DNA from: Coriobacteriaceae bacterium EMTCatB1 | GTDB lineage: Bacteria > Actinomycetota > Coriobacteriia > Anaerosomatales > Anaerosomataceae | DNA length: 64,000 nucleotides | Direction of reading: 5' to 3' | Assembly: GCA_001950395.1 (NCBI GenBank) | Contig: BDLO01000001.1 | Span: 1,215,979-1,279,978 of the forward strand | Shown here: positions 51,347-60,438 of the stretch, piece after piece | How positions within the stretch are numbered: the first letter of the stretch is position 1 | Layout: each line of letters opens with the position of its first letter | The notes under the pieces: generated by a model | Told to the model about the DNA's origin: nothing | What the model saw: only the letters and a program-made list of their open reading frames with translations | Databases searched by the model: none | Translations under genes and position numbers: made by a program

Positions 51347-52252
51347 CTACTTCCCTCGCGCGTGCCGTTCGAGCGCCTCGGTCCAGCGCTCGTCGACCCA
51401 CGCTTGGATCGCTGCCTTCGCCTGGGCGTCGAGGCCCCTGAAACGCGACTGCGCTGCCAGGTACTCGTCTACCGGCTTGAGCGCGCCGCCTGCCTTGGCG
51501 AGCGCCGCGCTGCGACCGGTCAGACGGAATGCGCCGTGCTCGACTTCGTACAGGATGACGATGCCGCACTCGACTGCCGCTTTCCCGAGCCGCACCGAGA
51601 GCGCCGGATCGAAGCCCCAGCCGCTCGGGCACGACGTGTGCATGTGCAGGTAGCGGAGACCTCGCATCGAGCGAGCCTTCGCGACTTTGTCGTAGACGTC
51701 GGTCGGGAACGCCGCGCTCGTCACCGCGACGTACGGCACACGGTGCGCCTCCATGATCCGGGGAACGTCCTTGGGGTTCTCGCGCTTGCCGGTCCAGGTC
51801 GTCGTCGTGCGCGCTCCTACGGGGGTCGAGCCGGAGCGCTGGGTGCCGGTGTTCATGTAGGCCTCGTTGTCGTAGCACAGGTAGATGAGGTCGTCGTTGC
51901 GCTCAGCCGCACCCGAGAGCGCCTGGATGCCGATGTCGCCCGTGCCGCCGTCCCCCGCCATCGCGAGCACGGTGAGCTCCTCGCCGCGCCCCGTCGCCCT
52001 CAGCCCCGCGGCGATGCCCGTCGCGACCGCCGCAGTCGACGGGAATGCGCAGTTCACCCAGGGCATCTGCACTGACGTCACCGGGTACATGCCGCCGAGC
52101 ACGGTCAGGCAGCTCGCCGGCACCGTCAGCACGGCACGCCCTTCGAGCGCCTTCGCCACGGCTCGAAGCCCGATGCCGAGCCCACAGCCGGCGCACGCGC
52201 GGTTGCCGGGCAGCACGCGTTCCTCGACGGGAAGCTCGGTGATGCGCGTCAT
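51347..52252 (-). CDS. porB: 2-oxoacid (pyruvate-type):ferredoxin oxidoreductase, beta subunit
   Basis: 301 residues. Binds thiamine pyrophosphate and a proximal [4Fe-4S] cluster (CAGCGLGIGLRAVAKAL; a further Cys in VPASCLTVLGG). The TPP motif is AMAGDGGTGDIGIQALSGAA and the pyruvate-type signature YDNEAYMNTGTQRSGSTPVG is clear. It catalyses CoA- and ferredoxin-dependent decarboxylation of pyruvate or a related 2-oxoacid, or the reverse. Overlaps the alpha subunit by ATGA and ends the operon. Confidence 0.93.
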   Translation of the reverse strand: MTRITELPVEERVLPGNRACAGCGLGIGLRAVAKALEGRAVLTVPASCLTVLGGMYPVTSVQMPWVNCAFPSTAAVATGIAAGLRATGRGEELTVLAMAGDGGTGDIGIQALSGAAERNDDLIYLCYDNEAYMNTGTQRSGSTPVGARTTTTWTGKRENPKDVPRIMEAHRVPYVAVTSAAFPTDVYDKVAKARSMRGLRYLHMHTSCPSGWGFDPALSVRLGKAAVECGIVILYEVEHGAFRLTGRSAALAKAGGALKPVDEYLAAQSRFRGLDAQAKAAIQAWVDERWTEALERHARGK

Positions 52253-53469
52253 CGCGACACCTCCTCGGAAAGGCGCCCTACCCACGCCACGGCCCGCTCG
52301 CGCACGCCTGCGCGGGCGTCGGCGAGCGCCGACAGAGCCGCGTCCGTCAGCGCCTCGGGCGTGACCTCTCGACCGCCGAGCCCGCACACCGCGCCGTACA
52401 CCGCCGGAGCGCCGTCGACACCGTAGAGCGCCGCTCTCAGGTCTGCCGCGATCGGCCCTGCGTACCCGTACGACAGCGCCTTGTCGAACACCAGGGCTGC
52501 CCTGACGCCCGAAAGCCGCTCTCGCAGCGCCTCGACCGGGAACGGCCGGTAACACCGAATCCCCAGCACGCCGACCGCCACGCCCCGGTCGCGCAATCCA
52601 TCGGCGACGAGCGTGAGCTGCGTGACCAGGGAACCGGCCGCCACGAGCACGACCTCGGCGTCATCGAGACGGTGCTGAACGACGAGCCCGCCAGTCGACC
52701 GGCCAGTCGAGCGCTCCCATTCGTCGGCCGTCTCCGCAACGACGTCAAGCGCGGACAGCAGCGCCTCGTGGTGAGCGGCTCGAAGCTCCATGTAGCCGCC
52801 GCGCAGCACGCCGCCGGCGTCCCGCCGGCGATCGGCGATCACCACCGGCCCGATGTTCCGGGGATCGGCGGGGTCGATGACTTGCAACGGAGCGGGACGG
52901 GGCGGCAAGAACGCATCGACCGCCTCGGGCGTCGGCACCTCCACCGGCATGGCCGTGTGAGACAGAAGGAATCCGTCGTAGCACACCATGACCGGCAGGT
53001 TCAGCCGCTCCGCGATGCGGTACGCCTGCACGACCGTGTCGAGGATCTCCTGGTTGTCGCGGCAGTGCAGCTGGATCCAGCCCGCGTCTCGCACGCTCAT
53101 CGAGTCTTGCTGGTCGTTGAGCACGTTCCAAGGCGCGGCGAGCGAGCGGTTGGCCACGCACATGACGATCGGGAGGCGCGCTCCTGCCGCCCACCAGATC
53201 TGCTCGGTCATGTACGCCAGCCCGTTGGAGGACGTCGCCGTGAAGGTCCGGGCGCCCGCAGTCGACGCGCCGATGCACACCGACATCGCCGAGTGCTCAG
53301 ACTCCACGGCGATGAACTCGGCCGGCAGCTCGCCTGCCTGCACCCACGCCGAGATCGTCTCCACGACGGGCGACTGCGGCGTTATCGGGTACGCCGCCAC
53401 CACCTGCACGCGAGCGAGCCGAGCGCCCCAGGCGGCAGACTCGTTGCCGGTGAGGATGCGGACCGTCAT
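52249..53469 (-). CDS. porA: 2-oxoacid (pyruvate-type):ferredoxin oxidoreductase, alpha subunit
   Basis: 406 residues. Domain I shows NESAAWGARLARVQVVAAYP, then ITPQSPVVETI and VESEHSAMSVCIGASTAGAR; TATSSNGLAYMTEQIWWAAG is the usual substrate region. Domain II (about 260-400) has VLGIRCYRPFPVEALRERL. Subunit type and order (gamma, delta, alpha, beta) match the archaeal-like four-subunit enzyme. Start ATG overlaps the delta stop by 4 bp. Confidence 0.93.
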   Translation of the reverse strand: MTVRILTGNESAAWGARLARVQVVAAYPITPQSPVVETISAWVQAGELPAEFIAVESEHSAMSVCIGASTAGARTFTATSSNGLAYMTEQIWWAAGARLPIVMCVANRSLAAPWNVLNDQQDSMSVRDAGWIQLHCRDNQEILDTVVQAYRIAERLNLPVMVCYDGFLLSHTAMPVEVPTPEAVDAFLPPRPAPLQVIDPADPRNIGPVVIADRRRDAGGVLRGGYMELRAAHHEALLSALDVVAETADEWERSTGRSTGGLVVQHRLDDAEVVLVAAGSLVTQLTLVADGLRDRGVAVGVLGIRCYRPFPVEALRERLSGVRAALVFDKALSYGYAGPIAADLRAALYGVDGAPAVYGAVCGLGGREVTPEALTDAALSALADARAGVRERAVAWVGRLSEEVSR

Positions 53470-53780
53470 CGCTCCTCCACCTCCGCCGCCTCGCACACGC
53501 CGTGCTCCGCCTCCGGCACCATTGCGATCGCGCCGGCGGGGCACTCTTCCGCACAGATGCCGCACCCCTTGCAGTACTCGAGGTCGATCGAAGGCGGGGC
53601 GCCTTGCTCGATGCACGCGTCAGGGCAGTGCGCCCAGCAGATTTGGCAGGTCACGCGGGCCTGCTTCGCCGCCACGCACGCGCTCGCGTCGATCACGGGG
53701 CGCGCGTTGCGCCAGTCGCCGGTGCGCCCGGCCTCGCCTCGAGCGGGTCTCGACATCGCGATCGCGTCGAACGGGTCCAT
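53466..53780 (-). CDS. porD: 2-oxoacid:ferredoxin oxidoreductase, delta (ferredoxin) subunit
   Basis: 104 residues with two [4Fe-4S] sites. The second, C70-x2-C73-x2-C76-x3-C80 (CKGCGICAEECP), is standard. In the first the leading Cys (C35) is separated from C45-x2-C48-x3-C52 by nine residues instead of two, so there is a seven-residue insertion (AAKQARV region) inside the motif. RPVIDASAC is otherwise typical. ATG at MDPFDAIAM is used because AGGAAG lies five bases upstream. Confidence 0.9.
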   Translation of the reverse strand: MDPFDAIAMSRPARGEAGRTGDWRNARPVIDASACVAAKQARVTCQICWAHCPDACIEQGAPPSIDLEYCKGCGICAEECPAGAIAMVPEAEHGVCEAAEVEER

Positions 53781-53791
53781 TCCGCTTCCTC

Positions 53792-54358
53792 TCACTCCTG
53801 CACGCACTCGTACGCGAGCCGTGCGGCCTCGACGTTGCGTGCCGCCGCCGATTCAGAGAACGTCGCAGCGATCGCCTGCTCGACCGCAGGAAGCATGACG
53901 AGCCCCGTCGCGGCCGCGAATGCCCCAAGTATCGCGGTGTTCACGATCGGCTGACCGCCCACCACGACGCCAGCAGCCTGCGCCGCGCCGGTGACGTCTG
54001 CGCGCACCACGCGCGCGCCTTCTGGCACCTTCAGCGCGAGCGTGGGCTCGACCGTGTTGAGTATGACGACGCCGCCCTGCTTCAGCCCAGCCGCGACGTC
54101 GACTGCCGAAAGCAGCGAGTCGTCGAGCACCACCACCACGTCGGGCGCTGTGACCTGCGAGAGAACGCGGATCTTCTCGTGAGCCATGCGCGTCGAGGCC
54201 GTCACGGGCGCACCTCGACGCTCTGCCCCGAACGACGGCGCCGCCGTGACGCTCTCCCATCCGCTCAAATATGCCGCCTGGGCCAGGATCTTCGCTGCAG
54301 TCACTGCGCCTTGCCCGCCCCGGCCGTGCCAGCGCACCTCCACCATCGCGCCGCTCAC
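53792..54358 (-). CDS. porG: 2-oxoacid:ferredoxin oxidoreductase, gamma subunit
   Basis: 188 residues. [20 protein letters not shown] and [19 protein letters not shown] are diagnostic of the gamma subunit, with [11 protein letters not shown] and [16 protein letters not shown] after. The GTG start overlaps the acyl-CoA ligase stop (GTGA); an ATG four codons later is an alternative. This overlap ties the ligase to the oxidoreductase in one transcript. Confidence 0.94.
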   Translation of the reverse strand: MSGAMVEVRWHGRGGQGAVTAAKILAQAAYLSGWESVTAAPSFGAERRGAPVTASTRMAHEKIRVLSQVTAPDVVVVLDDSLLSAVDVAAGLKQGGVVILNTVEPTLALKVPEGARVVRADVTGAAQAAGVVVGGQPIVNTAILGAFAAATGLVMLPAVEQAIAATFSESAAARNVEAARLAYECVQE

Positions 54359-56049
54359 GCCGTCCCGCCTTCAGCCGCGCTGGGGTCGTTCTCGCCTGCG
54401 AAGACGCCGATCTGGATGCCGAGCATCTCCTTGGCCATCTCGCGCAGCTTGTACTTCTGGATCTTGCCGGAGGCGGTCATCGGGAACTCGTCGACGAAGA
54501 ACACGTACTTCGGCGCCTTGTAGCGGGCGATGCGGGCGCGAGCGTACTCCTGGACGTCCTCTTCGGTGATGTCGGCTCCCGGGGCCTTCTTGATGAATGC
54601 GCCGACGACCTCGCCGTACTTCGCGTCCGGCACGCCGACGACCTGCACGTCTTGCACGCCGGGCATGGTGTAGAGGAACTCCTCGATCTCGCGCGGGTAG
54701 ATGTTCTCGCCGCCCCGGATGATCATGTCCTTGATGCGGCCGGTGATGCGGTAGTAGCCCTCTTCGTCCACCGTTCCGAGGTCGCCGGAGTGCAGCCATC
54801 CGTCAGCGTCGATCGCAGCTGCGGTCGCCTCCGGCATCTTGTAGTACCCCTTCATCACGTTGTAGCCGCGGCAGCACAGCTCGCCTGGCACGCCTGGCGG
54901 GCATTCTTCGCCCGTCTCGGGGTCGACGACTTTCACCTCGATCTCCGGCAGCGCACGCCCGACCGTCTCGACCCTGCGCTCGATCGGGTCGTCTGTGGAC
55001 GTCTGGGTGAACACGGGCGACGCCTCCGTAAGCCCGTACGCGATGGTGATCTCCGGGCAGTGCATCCGCTCCATGACCTGCTTCATGGTCTCGATGGGGC
55101 ACGGAGAGCCTGCCATGATGCCGGTGCGCAGGCTCGAGAGGTCGAACAGGTCGAACATCGGGTGAGCGAGCTCAGCGATGAACATCGTCGGCACGCCGTA
55201 CACTGCGGTGCAACGCTCCTTCTGGATGGCCGCGAGCACCATCACCGGGTCGAAACTCTCCACCATCACGAGCGTCCCGCCGTGCGTGAGCGTCGCAAGC
55301 ACGCCCAACACCAGCCCGAAGCAGTGGAACAGCGGCACCGGCAGGCACACCCGGTCCTTCTCGCTGAACTTCTGCCGCTCGCCGATGAAGAAGCCGTTGT
55401 TCAGGATGTTGCGGTGCGTGAGCATGACGCCTTTCGGGAACCCAGTCGTCCCTGAGGTGTACTGCATGTTGACGACGTCGGTGTTCACCGTGGACGCCAG
55501 CGCGGCACGCAGCGCGTCGTCGTCGCCGTGCTCGCCGAGGAGCAACAGCTCAGGCATCGAGTAGAACCCGCGGTGCTTTTCCGGGCCGAGGTAGACAAGC
55601 GATTTGAGCATCGGGAACTCGGCGCTTTCGAGCCGTCCGCGCTCGTGCGTGCGCGACTCCGGCACGAGGTCGCGCAGGATCTGCACGTAATCCACGTCGC
55701 GGAAGGCGTCGATGATGGCGAGCGCCTTCATGTCGCTTTGCTTGATGACGTACGCGAGCTCGTGCGACTTGTAGACCGGGTTGACGGTGACGAGCACCGC
55801 GCCGATCTTCGCCGTGGCGAAGAGGAACGTCAGCCAGTCCGGGACGTTGCGCGCCCAGATGCCGACGTGGTCGCCCTTGCCGATGCCGATGGCGAGAAGC
55901 CCTTTCGCGAGCGCATCGACGCGCTCGTTGAACGCGCGGTAGCTCCAGCGCAGGTCGCGGTCGGGATACACGATGAAGTCGGCGTCCCCGCGCTCGGCGA
56001 CCTTCTGCTCGAAGTACGCCCCGATGGCGAGCTCGGTGTGCAGGCCCAT
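54355..56049 (-). CDS. AMP-forming acyl-CoA ligase (FadD-like)
   Basis: 564 residues. Adenylation motifs are complete: [20 protein letters not shown] (P-loop), [30 protein letters not shown] and [15 protein letters not shown], with the catalytic Lys in [14 protein letters not shown]. It activates a carboxylic acid, probably fatty or aromatic, to its CoA thioester. It is preceded by the XRE-cupin regulator (9 bp) and followed by the four 2-oxoacid oxidoreductase genes, so its product may be used or made by that enzyme. The ATG follows AAGGGGGAGCG. Confidence 0.9.
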   Translation of the reverse strand: MGLHTELAIGAYFEQKVAERGDADFIVYPDRDLRWSYRAFNERVDALAKGLLAIGIGKGDHVGIWARNVPDWLTFLFATAKIGAVLVTVNPVYKSHELAYVIKQSDMKALAIIDAFRDVDYVQILRDLVPESRTHERGRLESAEFPMLKSLVYLGPEKHRGFYSMPELLLLGEHGDDDALRAALASTVNTDVVNMQYTSGTTGFPKGVMLTHRNILNNGFFIGERQKFSEKDRVCLPVPLFHCFGLVLGVLATLTHGGTLVMVESFDPVMVLAAIQKERCTAVYGVPTMFIAELAHPMFDLFDLSSLRTGIMAGSPCPIETMKQVMERMHCPEITIAYGLTEASPVFTQTSTDDPIERRVETVGRALPEIEVKVVDPETGEECPPGVPGELCCRGYNVMKGYYKMPEATAAAIDADGWLHSGDLGTVDEEGYYRITGRIKDMIIRGGENIYPREIEEFLYTMPGVQDVQVVGVPDAKYGEVVGAFIKKAPGADITEEDVQEYARARIARYKAPKYVFFVDEFPMTASGKIQKYKLREMAKEMLGIQIGVFAGENDPSAAEGGTA

Positions 56050-56058
56050 CGCTCCCCC

Positions 56059-56634
56059 TTACAGCGGCGCGTACACGACCGCGAGGATGCGCGCGGGGGC
56101 GTCGCCCGCAGCACGGACCTCGTGCGGCACGATCGAGTCGTAGTAGATGCTGTCGCCGGGAGCGAGGCGGTGCACCTCCTTGCCGTACGCGACCTCGATC
56201 TCGCCCTCGAGCACGTAGATGAACTCCTCGCCTTCGTGCTGCGAGGGAGCGTGCGAGGAGGCGCCGGCCGGGTTGACGTCGATCAGGAACGGCTCCATGT
56301 GGCGGGACGACTTGCCCGCCGCGAGCGAGTAGAAGTCGAGGACGCCGGCGTCGCTCGAGGTCTCGAGGCTCTTCAGGCGCGCCGTGCGCTCCGCGTCCGC
56401 CGCGCGGCACACCACCGGCCCCACGTTGGCGTCGTCGTCGAGCAGCGTCCCGAGCCGCACGCCCAGCGCGCGCGTGATCTTGATGAGCGGCGCAAGCGAC
56501 GGGGCGAGCTCGCCCGACTCCAGCCGCTCGATCACCGAGACGTCGCACGCCGCGCGCTCCGCAAGCTCCTCGCGCGACAGCCCGAGTGACTCGCGCACAG
56601 TCGTGAGCTTCTTCCCGATACGGTCGTCTCCCAT
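56059..56634 (-). CDS. XRE-family regulator with C-terminal cupin domain
   Basis: 191 residues. The helix-turn-helix (about 8-62) reads IGKKLTTVRESLGLSREELA and VSVIERLESGELAPSLAPL. The cupin (about 110-190) contains HEGEEFIYVLEGEIEVAYG and LAPGDSIYYDSIVPHEVRA, with His and Glu for a metal or ligand. Such regulators often sit ahead of acyl-CoA ligase genes in anaerobes and may sense the ligase substrate. The ATG follows GGAGGGCG. First gene of the operon. Confidence 0.92.
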   Translation of the reverse strand: MGDDRIGKKLTTVRESLGLSREELAERAACDVSVIERLESGELAPSLAPLIKITRALGVRLGTLLDDDANVGPVVCRAADAERTARLKSLETSSDAGVLDFYSLAAGKSSRHMEPFLIDVNPAGASSHAPSQHEGEEFIYVLEGEIEVAYGKEVHRLAPGDSIYYDSIVPHEVRAAGDAPARILAVVYAPL

Positions 56635-56693
56635 GTCACGCCCTCCGTCCCCGTGATGCGAGGCATGCGACGCACGTGGAATCCCAGCGTGCG

Positions 56694-56717
56694 CCGCATG
56701 CGGTTTGGTGAATCATA
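56694..56717 (-). promoter_or_regulatory. Candidate promoter and operator of the XRE-cupin/ligase/oxidoreductase operon
   Basis: A perfect 10-bp palindrome CCGCATGCGG (56694-56703) lies just downstream, in the direction of transcription, of TATGAT (56717-56712 on the minus strand), about 78 bp before the regulator start. Repressor binding here would block initiation. Confidence 0.45.
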
Positions 56718-56744
56718 CGACAAAGAGCGCGATGGCGTGCGGCC

Positions 56745-57455
56745 CTACGGCACTTTGCGCCACTCGGCCTTCTCCCAGATGGTGCCGGTGACGTGCACGC
56801 CCGCGTCGGTCACCTGGAGCGTCTGCACGTTGAGGCCCGGGATGCGCCCGAGGCGGTCGTTCACGACCCTGGCAAGGAACGCCTCGCCGACGCCGTAGTA
56901 CTGCGCAGGAACCGTGATGCCGGCGACCTCCGCCTTCGAGAAGTCCACCCAGATCGACTTCCCAGAGATCCCGCCGCTGCCCGCCACGTAGACCGGCCAG
57001 TCTCGCCCCGCATACGACACGACTGCTGCGGCCTGCGCCGAATCCGGCCCGGTGATGTCGATCTGCATGCTCTTGATCGGCCAGTAGGACGCATCGTGAT
57101 TGAACGACATGAGCGCAGAAAGCTCGGACTCGGTGAGCGTGACGTCCAGCGGCTTGCTGCCCTCGTAGACGCGCTCGTAGCGCGCGCCGTCGTCTGCAGG
57201 CGGGGTCTTTGGGAATTCGACGCCGATCTTCTTGTAGGCGCTGTCGACGTCGGCTTGCGTGCACCGCACGCCGAGATCGCGCGGCTTCGAAGCCTTCGAC
57301 AGCGCGATCGCCGCGCCTCCGACGAGAAGCACGACGAGCAGGAGGAGCACGCCGAGAGCCGTAAGGCAGCCGCGGCCCTTGCGTCGAGCGGCGGGCGGTG
57401 ACGAGGCGCCGCTGGCCGAATCGGGAACGTCGGACGGACGGGTCGAGTCGACCAT
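56745..57455 (-). CDS. Single-pass membrane-anchored protein, unknown function
   Basis: 236 residues. A disordered N-terminus (about 1-28) with RRKGRGCLTALGVLLLLVVL, then LVGGAAIAL, forms one membrane helix with the bulk outside. The C-terminal part has KPLDVTLTESELSALMSFNH, VYVAGSGGISGKSIWVDFSK and LNVQTLQVTDAGVHVTGTIW, a beta-rich layout vaguely like lipid-binding LmeA/DUF2993 proteins. I do not assign a function. The ATG follows GGGAGGCAGCC. Confidence 0.68.
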   Translation of the reverse strand: MVDSTRPSDVPDSASGASSPPAARRKGRGCLTALGVLLLLVVLLVGGAAIALSKASKPRDLGVRCTQADVDSAYKKIGVEFPKTPPADDGARYERVYEGSKPLDVTLTESELSALMSFNHDASYWPIKSMQIDITGPDSAQAAAVVSYAGRDWPVYVAGSGGISGKSIWVDFSKAEVAGITVPAQYYGVGEAFLARVVNDRLGRIPGLNVQTLQVTDAGVHVTGTIWEKAEWRKVP

Positions 57456-57567
57456 GGCTGCCTCCCTGAGATTCGCCGTTTCCGGCAGCCTACCACACGA
57501 CACCGCTCCGTGCAGTGCAACAGGCCGGGCGGACCTTCGTCGCGCCCGGCCTGAAAACGGCGTCTGG

Positions 57568-57641
57568 CGGGATGTACGGGACTCGAACCCGCGACCTCTG
57601 GCTTGACAGGCCAGCGCTCTAACCAACTGAGCTAACACCCC
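57568..57641 (-). tRNA. tRNA-Asp (anticodon GTC)
   Basis: 74-nt cloverleaf: acceptor GGGGTGT pairs with ACATCCC (one G-T), anticodon stem CTGGC/GCCAG with loop CTGTCAA giving GTC, T arm GCGGG-TTCGAGT-CCCGT. Discriminator G; CCA encoded (57565-57567). Confidence 0.97.
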
Positions 57642-57672
57642 ACGCGCCCGTGCGCGCACGGACAGCGAACGG

Positions 57673-57701
57673 ATTGTAGCGAGCAGGACGCGAGATGTCT
57701 A
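57673..57701 (-). promoter_or_regulatory. Sigma-A promoter of tRNA-Asp
   Basis: Minus strand TAGACA, 17-bp spacer, TACAAT, with the -10 about 31 bp before the tRNA 5' end. Confidence 0.7.
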
Positions 57702-57739
57702 GATGCATCAGAGCAGATGCGCCCGCGCCCGTCACGCGG

Positions 57740-58183
57740 CTACTTCGGCGCACCGGGGACTGTCCCGGCCTTTGCGATGCTCTCGACGACGATCTCAGGG
57801 CCGGCCATCCTGACCGACATGCCCTCGAAGCGGCGTCCCGTGGCGATGACGACCGCGCCTTCGAGAGCCTCCAGTTCGCGCTCCCATTCGCTCGCATTCG
57901 CGATTACCGCTACGATCCGCATGCCTTGCTGCTCGCCAGCGCCTTCGACGATCGCCCAGAAGCCGCCCTCGAGGTCGACGCGAGCGAGCCGGCCGAGCGC
58001 CTGCACGCGGCCGCCAGGCAGCTCGGTGAGGCCGGGCTCGCGCGGAGACGGCGCCGGCGGCGTCGCGGTTGAGGACTTGGAGGAGCCAGCGCCCGACTCG
58101 CCCTCCGGTTCAGGGCGCCGCGCACACCCGGCCACGCCCGCTACAATGAGCAGAGCCGCAACGACTATCGCGACCACACGCAT
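57740..58183 (-). CDS. Small lipoprotein
   Basis: 147 residues. The signal VVAIVVAALLIVAGVAGCAR ends with the lipobox VAGC (Cys near residue 20). A Ser/Pro-rich linker follows (to about 50), then a compact domain with LGRLARVDLEGGFWAIVEGA, and RIVAVIANASEWERELEALE, which may be an OB-like fold. No family recognised. The ATG is preferred over the adjacent GTG because GGAAG is five bases upstream. Confidence 0.68.
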   Translation of the reverse strand: MRVVAIVVAALLIVAGVAGCARRPEPEGESGAGSSKSSTATPPAPSPREPGLTELPGGRVQALGRLARVDLEGGFWAIVEGAGEQQGMRIVAVIANASEWERELEALEGAVVIATGRRFEGMSVRMAGPEIVVESIAKAGTVPGAPK

Positions 58184-58268
58184 CACGGCTTCCGACCTCC
58201 TGGCTCAAGCGGGAATCTACCCCGTAAGACGTTCGGCCCTCGAACGCCGTTCACGAAGGGAGCGCACC

Positions 58269-59726
58269 GTGCGGATACCACGCTGCATGAGCACGCAGCA
58301 CCCTGACAACGCTTCAGTCCCGTTCTTCGCTTCCTCGCAGGTGCTTGCGGGCGAAGACGAAATCCGCGAGGCGTACTATGCGTACTCGCACCTCGGCTGC
58401 GACGAGCAGATGTGGGACGTCGAGGGCAAGGAGATCGATGCATTCGTCGTCAAGAAGCTCTTGAGCTACTTCGAGCCGTTCTTCAGGACGCATACGCTGG
58501 GCGAAGACGTCCGGCTCACGCTCCGTGTCCCGAATCCCGCCGTCGAGACCGCAGAGGCGAAGGTGCTCCTCGAGACGCTGGAAAGCATCCCGCGCTCGTA
58601 CGACGCGGCTCGCCTGTTCTACGGCCGTGAGGTCGCGCCGATCTTCGAGGTCATCCTTCCGATGACGACGTCCGCGGCCGACATCGACCGCATCTTCCGC
58701 TACTACGCCGACTTCATCGTCGGACGCCAGAACCTGCCTGTTCGGCCAGGAGACGTGACCGTCGCGGAATGGATCGGGCCGACGAAGCCGGAGCGAATCG
58801 AGGTAATCCCCCTGTTCGAGGACGTGGAGGGGATGTTCAACGCCGCCGCTGTCGTCGAGGAATACCTGCGCGACAAGGAGGTCAGCGATCAGAGGGTCTT
58901 CTTGGCGCGCTCCGACACGGCGATGAACTTCGGGCTGGTCTCCGCCGCGCTCGCCAACAAGGTCGCGTTGCGGCGGCTCGGCGCCCTCGCCGAGCGTACC
59001 GGCGTGCGGATACACCCCATCCTGGGCATGGGTTCGGCTCCGTTCAGGGGCGGTCTGCGGCCCGACACGGCCGAGCGCGTCGGACGCGAATACCCGAGCG
59101 TCGTCACCTTCACCATCCAGTCGGCGTTCAAGTACGACTACCCGCCGAGCGAGGTCCAACGCGCTGTGGAGCACCTCAAGTCGCGCGAGATAGGCCGTCC
59201 AACGCCGATTGACGAGGAACGCGTACGCGACCTCATCGAGCGGTACGGGGCGGCGTACCGAGACCAAGTGACGGCGCTTGCGCCTGCCATCAACCGGGTC
59301 GCCGCGTTCGTCCCGCGCAGGCGGGCACGCAAACTGCACGTCGGGCTCTTCGGTTACGCACGCCAGATGGGCGCGGTCTCGCTGCCGCGAGCCATCTCCT
59401 TCACGTGCGCGCTCTACTCTCTCGGCGTGCCGCCCGAGCTGCTGGGGCTGGATGGGCTCACCACCGACGACCTCGCTTTCGTCCGCGAGTCGTACCCGTC
59501 GTTCGACGCCAAGGTGACTGAGGCGCTCAGCCACGCGGACCTGGGCTCTCCGCACTTTCCTGAGCCGATACGCCGAGCCCTCGTCCGCTTGGGGTACGAC
59601 GCCGAACCGGACGACACGCACGCGAAGCTCGTGCGCCGCATCAGGGAGGCGCTTGCCGCGGGCCAGGACTCGCTCGTGCCCGACCTGGTCGTACAGGCCG
59701 CTCTCGTGAGGCGGTTCTTGGGGTGA
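58269..59726 (+). CDS. ppcA: Phosphoenolpyruvate carboxylase, archaeal type
   Basis: 485 residues, about half the length of the plant/bacterial enzyme, as expected for the archaeal class. Begins RIPRCMSTQHPDNASVPFFA, a signature of this class. Other landmarks: LPMTTSAADIDRIFRYYADF, IPLFEDVEGMFNAAAVVEEY, RSDTAMNFGLVSAALANKVA and HPILGMGSAPFRGGLRPDTA, with the phosphate/bicarbonate Arg and His residues. It makes oxaloacetate from PEP and bicarbonate, an anaplerotic step. The GTG start has GAAGGGAG upstream and aligns with archaeal N-termini. Confidence 0.95.
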   Translation: MRIPRCMSTQHPDNASVPFFASSQVLAGEDEIREAYYAYSHLGCDEQMWDVEGKEIDAFVVKKLLSYFEPFFRTHTLGEDVRLTLRVPNPAVETAEAKVLLETLESIPRSYDAARLFYGREVAPIFEVILPMTTSAADIDRIFRYYADFIVGRQNLPVRPGDVTVAEWIGPTKPERIEVIPLFEDVEGMFNAAAVVEEYLRDKEVSDQRVFLARSDTAMNFGLVSAALANKVALRRLGALAERTGVRIHPILGMGSAPFRGGLRPDTAERVGREYPSVVTFTIQSAFKYDYPPSEVQRAVEHLKSREIGRPTPIDEERVRDLIERYGAAYRDQVTALAPAINRVAAFVPRRRARKLHVGLFGYARQMGAVSLPRAISFTCALYSLGVPPELLGLDGLTTDDLAFVRESYPSFDAKVTEALSHADLGSPHFPEPIRRALVRLGYDAEPDDTHAKLVRRIREALAAGQDSLVPDLVVQAALVRRFLG

Positions 59727-59781
59727 GCCGCCTCGGGCCGATGGGTAGGAACATCCTGGAATCTGCGAGCGAGGAGCGCAC

Positions 59782-60432
59782 GTGGCAGGCGACCGAGACA
59801 GCCCGCTGATAGCGGAGGGATTGATAAAGGATCTCGACGCGCGCATCGGCGCGAATGACCGTGCGGGTGCCGTGCGGCTCGCGCTCGACGCCGTCCGCGA
59901 CGGCGATCTCACCGTGCCCGAGATGCACCAGCTCGTTCTAGCGCCGCTGATGGCGCTCGTCGGCGCGCGCTGGCAGTCGGGCGAGGCCGAGGTGTGGCAA
60001 GAGCACTACACGACGGCAGTCGTGCGGACGATCGTCGAGGCGCTCGCGCCGACCGTGTTGGAGGAAGCGGCGCGCGTCCAGCCGAACGGTCGGGTCGTCG
60101 TGCTGGCGTGCCCGCCCGAGGAGCAGCACGACCTCGGCCTGCGGATGCTGCTCGACAGGTTCCTGCTCGTCGGTTACGAAGCGCACTTCCTGGGAGCCGA
60201 CGTGCCGGAGGAGGAGCTCGTGTTGGCTGTGCGGGCGCTTGGCGCAGACATCCTCGTGCTTTCCGCCGCGACCCACTACCACCGGCTGCGGCTGCGGACG
60301 CTCGTGGACTCGCTGAGAGCTTCGCTGCCGGAACTGCGGGTGGTCGTGACGGGTTCGGCCTTCAGTCGAGGCCACGACGGGTGGCGAGACGACGAGGTCC
60401 TCTCGCCGAGCGACGACCTCGCGGGGCTCTGA
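59782..60432 (+). CDS. Stand-alone cobalamin-binding protein of the CarH/LitR light-sensor type
   Basis: 216 residues. The N-terminal four-helix cap (about 10-95) contains W64-x9-E74-H75, the W-x9-EH motif that covers the upper face of adenosylcobalamin in CarH. The Rossmann-like B12 domain (about 102-205) has E114-x-H116-x2-G119 (CPPEEQHDLG), with His116 as candidate lower ligand. Unlike CarH there is no N-terminal MerR DNA-binding domain. It lies 6 bp before an ABC transporter operon, so it may control or report on that system. GTG start. Confidence 0.82.
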   Translation: MAGDRDSPLIAEGLIKDLDARIGANDRAGAVRLALDAVRDGDLTVPEMHQLVLAPLMALVGARWQSGEAEVWQEHYTTAVVRTIVEALAPTVLEEAARVQPNGRVVVLACPPEEQHDLGLRMLLDRFLLVGYEAHFLGADVPEEELVLAVRALGADILVLSAATHYHRLRLRTLVDSLRASLPELRVVVTGSAFSRGHDGWRDDEVLSPSDDLAGL

Positions 60433-60438
60433 GGCGTG

